Shown in pieces: positions 62,210 through 64,000 of a stretch of 64,000 bases of DNA. The translations under genes and the position numbers were made by a program. Under the pieces are notes generated by a model, which was given only the letters and a program-made list of their open reading frames with translations, ran no database searches and had not been told where the DNA came from. This DNA comes from Pseudomonadota bacterium (GTDB lineage: Bacteria; Pseudomonadota; Gammaproteobacteria; Pseudomonadales; Oleiphilaceae): the NCBI GenBank assembly GCA_002747395.1, contig PDPE01000029.1, positions 60,933-124,932 on the forward strand, given 5' to 3'. The stretch's first letter is position 1, and each line of letters begins with the position of its first letter.

Positions 62210-62656
62210 AACGGGCTTCCTGATTCAATGGGGAGTAATGAAGAGTAATGGAAAGTCGGGCTGTATTTTCCCAGTATGGGTCAACACAAGCAAATAATCT
62301 GCCTCCTGGAACCGGTTTTCTGTCCGGCAACCCCTGCCAACACCGGAAGGCATCGAGGCAGAGCAAATATGCTGTACGGATACAGAGGCTTCAATGTATT
62401 GCCTGGCAGCATCTGCAGCCTGTTGATTGAAAATACCTGCTCACGCCTCCGTGATCTGTGCCGGGCGGGCGAGCAATTGCGTCCGGGTGCGCAGTTACGC
62501 GTGAAATAGTATTTTTACTTTTCAGGCTGACAACGATAGAATTAACGCAATAAAAACAGCGAGTTTCAGCATTCTTGCCAGCAGCGGCGTTTTCGTATTC
62601 TTTCGTTGCGATTATACAATAACAGAAAGGAACAACAGAGAGGTAGCGACCTGCAT
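62210..62656. other. Intergenic region between Lon-like protease and PilZ gene
   Basis: About 450 bp. Plus-strand frames 62276-62509 (with an internal ATG preceded by GAGGCAG, LYGYRGFNVLPGSICSLL) and 62248-62430 have no recognised family; a minus-strand frame covers the same bases. One may be a short real gene or decayed coding sequence. Near 62230 a GAGTAATG is duplicated. Confidence 0.4.
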
Positions 62657-63070
62657 ATGAGGCAATTCTCTCATAGCCGTTTAAGGCCAATCAGCACATT
62701 TGACCGACGTATAAAGGCCCGGCACCTGGCACCTTGCCTTAAAATTACCATCAGACGTCCCGGTTTGCTGCACTTGTTCTGCAGAAAGCTGAGTGCAAAA
62801 TGTATCGACATCAACCGGTACGGTATTGGCATTGAGTGTAAGGAGGGGCTCAAGGCAGGAGACCGGGTCATCCTGGACTTTGCAGGTAAATACATCTGCC
62901 AATCCAATATCAGGGCAATAGTGTCAAACGCCCGGGTGATCAATGGAATCAACCGCTACGGCCTGGTATTCAGCTATTTCCTCAGCAGCAAAAACTATTC
63001 AAGAAAAGAAGATAACGCACTCTCAAGAATTGAGAGTCTCTACAACAGAACAACAAACAGTTTCAAGTGA
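62657..63070 (+). CDS. PilZ-like domain protein
   Basis: 137 residues from the ATG at 62657 (MRQFSHSRLRPISTF); the track start is TTG. The pattern FDRRIKARH followed by KCIDINRYGIGIEC fits PilZ (RxxxR, then D/NxSxxG), though Ser is replaced by Asn and the first motif is loose, so c-di-GMP binding is uncertain. A strand LKAGDRVILDFAG and NRYGLVFSYF complete a small barrel. Stands alone. Could bind c-di-GMP or be a degenerate member. Confidence 0.7.
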   Translation: MRQFSHSRLRPISTFDRRIKARHLAPCLKITIRRPGLLHLFCRKLSAKCIDINRYGIGIECKEGLKAGDRVILDFAGKYICQSNIRAIVSNARVINGINRYGLVFSYFLSSKNYSRKEDNALSRIESLYNRTTNSFK

Positions 63071-63089
63071 ATACCGGGAACCCGGAGTC

Positions 63090-63119
63090 ATCGCTGCCCC
63101 CTTTATCGCTGCCCCCTTT
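63090..63119. repeat. 15-bp tandem duplication after the PilZ gene
   Basis: ATCGCTGCCCCCTTT twice in direct succession, 20 bp past the PilZ stop. Confidence 0.88.
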
Positions 63120-63277
63120 CATGTACTGCCCCTCCCTGCATGCGCTACCCCACTTCATGCCATGCACATGAACAAAACAGTCAGGCAAATTCCTTCAAGG
63201 CAACACAAGGCTGACACACAGAGGCCGTGCCAGCCTTACGCCGCACTCGATACAGTATACAGTCAGTCGCCAAAACC

Positions 63278-63460
63278 CTAAAGCCTGGTTCCCTGATCAT
63301 CATCCGGCGGCAAATCATCCTGTTCGGGTGGTGTGACATAAAAACGCTTCTGATCCAGCTCCTTGACTTCCGGGTCCGATACATCGACCGTATTTTTGCC
63401 CCGTTTGAGCCAAAGGATAAAACCACCGATTACCACAATCCCTAACAACCACTTCAACAT
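63278..63460 (-). CDS. Small single-pass membrane protein
   Basis: 60 residues from an ATG preceded by GAGGAGAGGGG (track frame starts 21 codons earlier at a TTG). One helix near the N-terminus (MLKWLLGIVVIGGFILWL), a basic stop (KRGKN), then an acidic, Pro-rich cytoplasmic tail (PEQDDLPPDDDQGTRL). No family recognised. Convergent with the PilZ gene; similar short membrane proteins are common and uncharacterised. Confidence 0.68.
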   Translation of the reverse strand: MLKWLLGIVVIGGFILWLKRGKNTVDVSDPEVKELDQKRFYVTPPEQDDLPPDDDQGTRL

Positions 63461-63803
63461 AGCACCCCTCTCCTCAAAAAATGATTGCATTCCCCTGATT
63501 GACCATTCCGACCATGCGATCAAACCCTGCCAATTGTTACTGGATTGGCATGGAATCGGGAGGAATCAGAAAAAGCAGCATTTTATTGCCCATGACTGAA
63601 CATAACAGCCCATGACTGAACATGATAGTACCTAATGCAAGAATGACCAAAAGTAGCAATTCCTTACGATCGTTGCCAAGAGCTGATCCAGCCTGACTAT
63701 CTAACACCCAAGTCTAATTGTATTGACCGGGACACCTGGTCACAGTCGGGTTGAACCCGAGCTTTTTAGCACATCTTTTAATATAATCCAAAGAGGGTAT
63801 GTT
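63461..63803. other. Intergenic region before the opine-dehydrogenase remnant
   Basis: About 340 bp with no gene. It holds a 20-bp tandem duplication at 63588-63627 and a TATAAT-like box near 63780, about 20 bp before the remnant's ATG. Confidence 0.45.
63588..63627. repeat. 20-bp tandem duplication
   Basis: GCCCATGACTGAACATAACA then GCCCATGACTGAACATGATA. Confidence 0.88.
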
Positions 63804-64000
63804 ATGAGTTACAAAGCATCAATTATCGGTTCCGGAAATGCCGGACTGACAGCAGCCTGTCATTTTTCCCTGTCTGGCGTGGTTTGGGGGTCAGCCTGTA
63901 TACCGAGCTTGACATGATGAATGCCCTTTATGGTATGGATTGCAAATCAGTGTATGAAGTGAATCGCACATCGGAAACCCACGGCAAACTGAACAGCTCG
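63804..64000 (+). pseudogene. NAD(P)-binding opine/octopine-dehydrogenase-like gene, internally deleted (runs off the window)
   Basis: The frame opens MSYKASIIGSGNAGLTAACH, a Rossmann start as in the NAD/NADP octopine/nopaline dehydrogenase superfamily, with GAGGG upstream. After about 25 residues the frame turns to nonsense and stops at 63917. From about 63880 another frame reads SLYTELDMMNALYGMDCKSV and onward open to the window end, which looks like the C-terminal helical domain of such enzymes. Some 200 or more middle residues are missing, so a deletion joined the two ends out of frame. The rest lies beyond position 64000. Confidence 0.6.

Overview
The window is a 64 kb chromosomal segment from a gammaproteobacterium. 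The gene order ispB / rplU-rpmA-obgE, the run glyA-nrdR-ribD-ribBX-ribH-nusB-pgpA, a full suf operon, GlrK-QseG-GlrR and a crotonase/SohB/Lon-like set all fit that class. The wax-ester synthase, the VC_2705-type sodium symporter with its small subunit, and the SSS-domain histidine kinase point to a marine lineage of Oceanospirillales/Pseudomonadales type. That placement is inference from gene content. No rRNA, tRNA, CRISPR array, transposase or prophage was seen.

Layout. 1-2.9 kb: ribosomal proteins L21/L27 and the GTPase Obg (cut by the left edge), divergent from ispB. 2.9-8.5 kb: wax-ester synthase, then leftward CvfB, VF530, DUF1275 and lipoprotein genes, a DUF6316 gene and pgpA. 8.5-13.8 kb: a leftward riboflavin/one-carbon operon in which riboflavin synthase and thiL are missing from their usual places. 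13.9-18.8 kb: a tightly overlapping TolC-HlyD-permease-permease export operon with no ATPase gene. 18.9-23.2 kb: a crotonase, cinA, gnd and a NYN-domain protein. 23.3-29.9 kb: sufBCDSA-sufT-sufE behind a near-consensus IscR type 1 site. 30-41.9 kb: a signalling cluster made of a cNMP/CBS/DUF294 protein, a DnaQ-type exonuclease, a cNMP-rhodanese protein, a symporter pair, an SSS-hybrid kinase and a receiver-TPR protein. 41.9-46.7 kb: an esterase and GlrR/QseG/GlrK. 47.1-52.2 kb: an unlisted 48-residue membrane protein with its own promoter-like sequence and terminator, facing a 1544-residue one-chain acyl-CoA carboxylase. 52.2-57.2 kb: a frameshifted lipoprotein and a TonB-dependent receptor. 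57.4-64 kb: an acyltransferase, a SohB-like peptidase without its membrane anchor, a Lon-family protease, a PilZ protein, a small membrane protein, and an opine-dehydrogenase-like remnant running off the right edge.

The most general oddity is structural. At least seventeen places carry short (9-21 bp) tandem duplications of 2-5 copies, mostly in gaps between genes or at the first or last codons of genes. Some have changed proteins: the low-complexity insert in IspB, the repeats in QseG, and the N-termini of Gnd and SufA. This looks like recurrent replication slippage. Together with the frameshifted lipoprotein and the internally deleted dehydrogenase it suggests a genome under loose selection, though assembly error must be excluded for the frameshift.

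Positions come from the supplied ORF track where possible. Hand-counted sites may be off by a base. No database search was run, so family names rest on recognised motifs and length.
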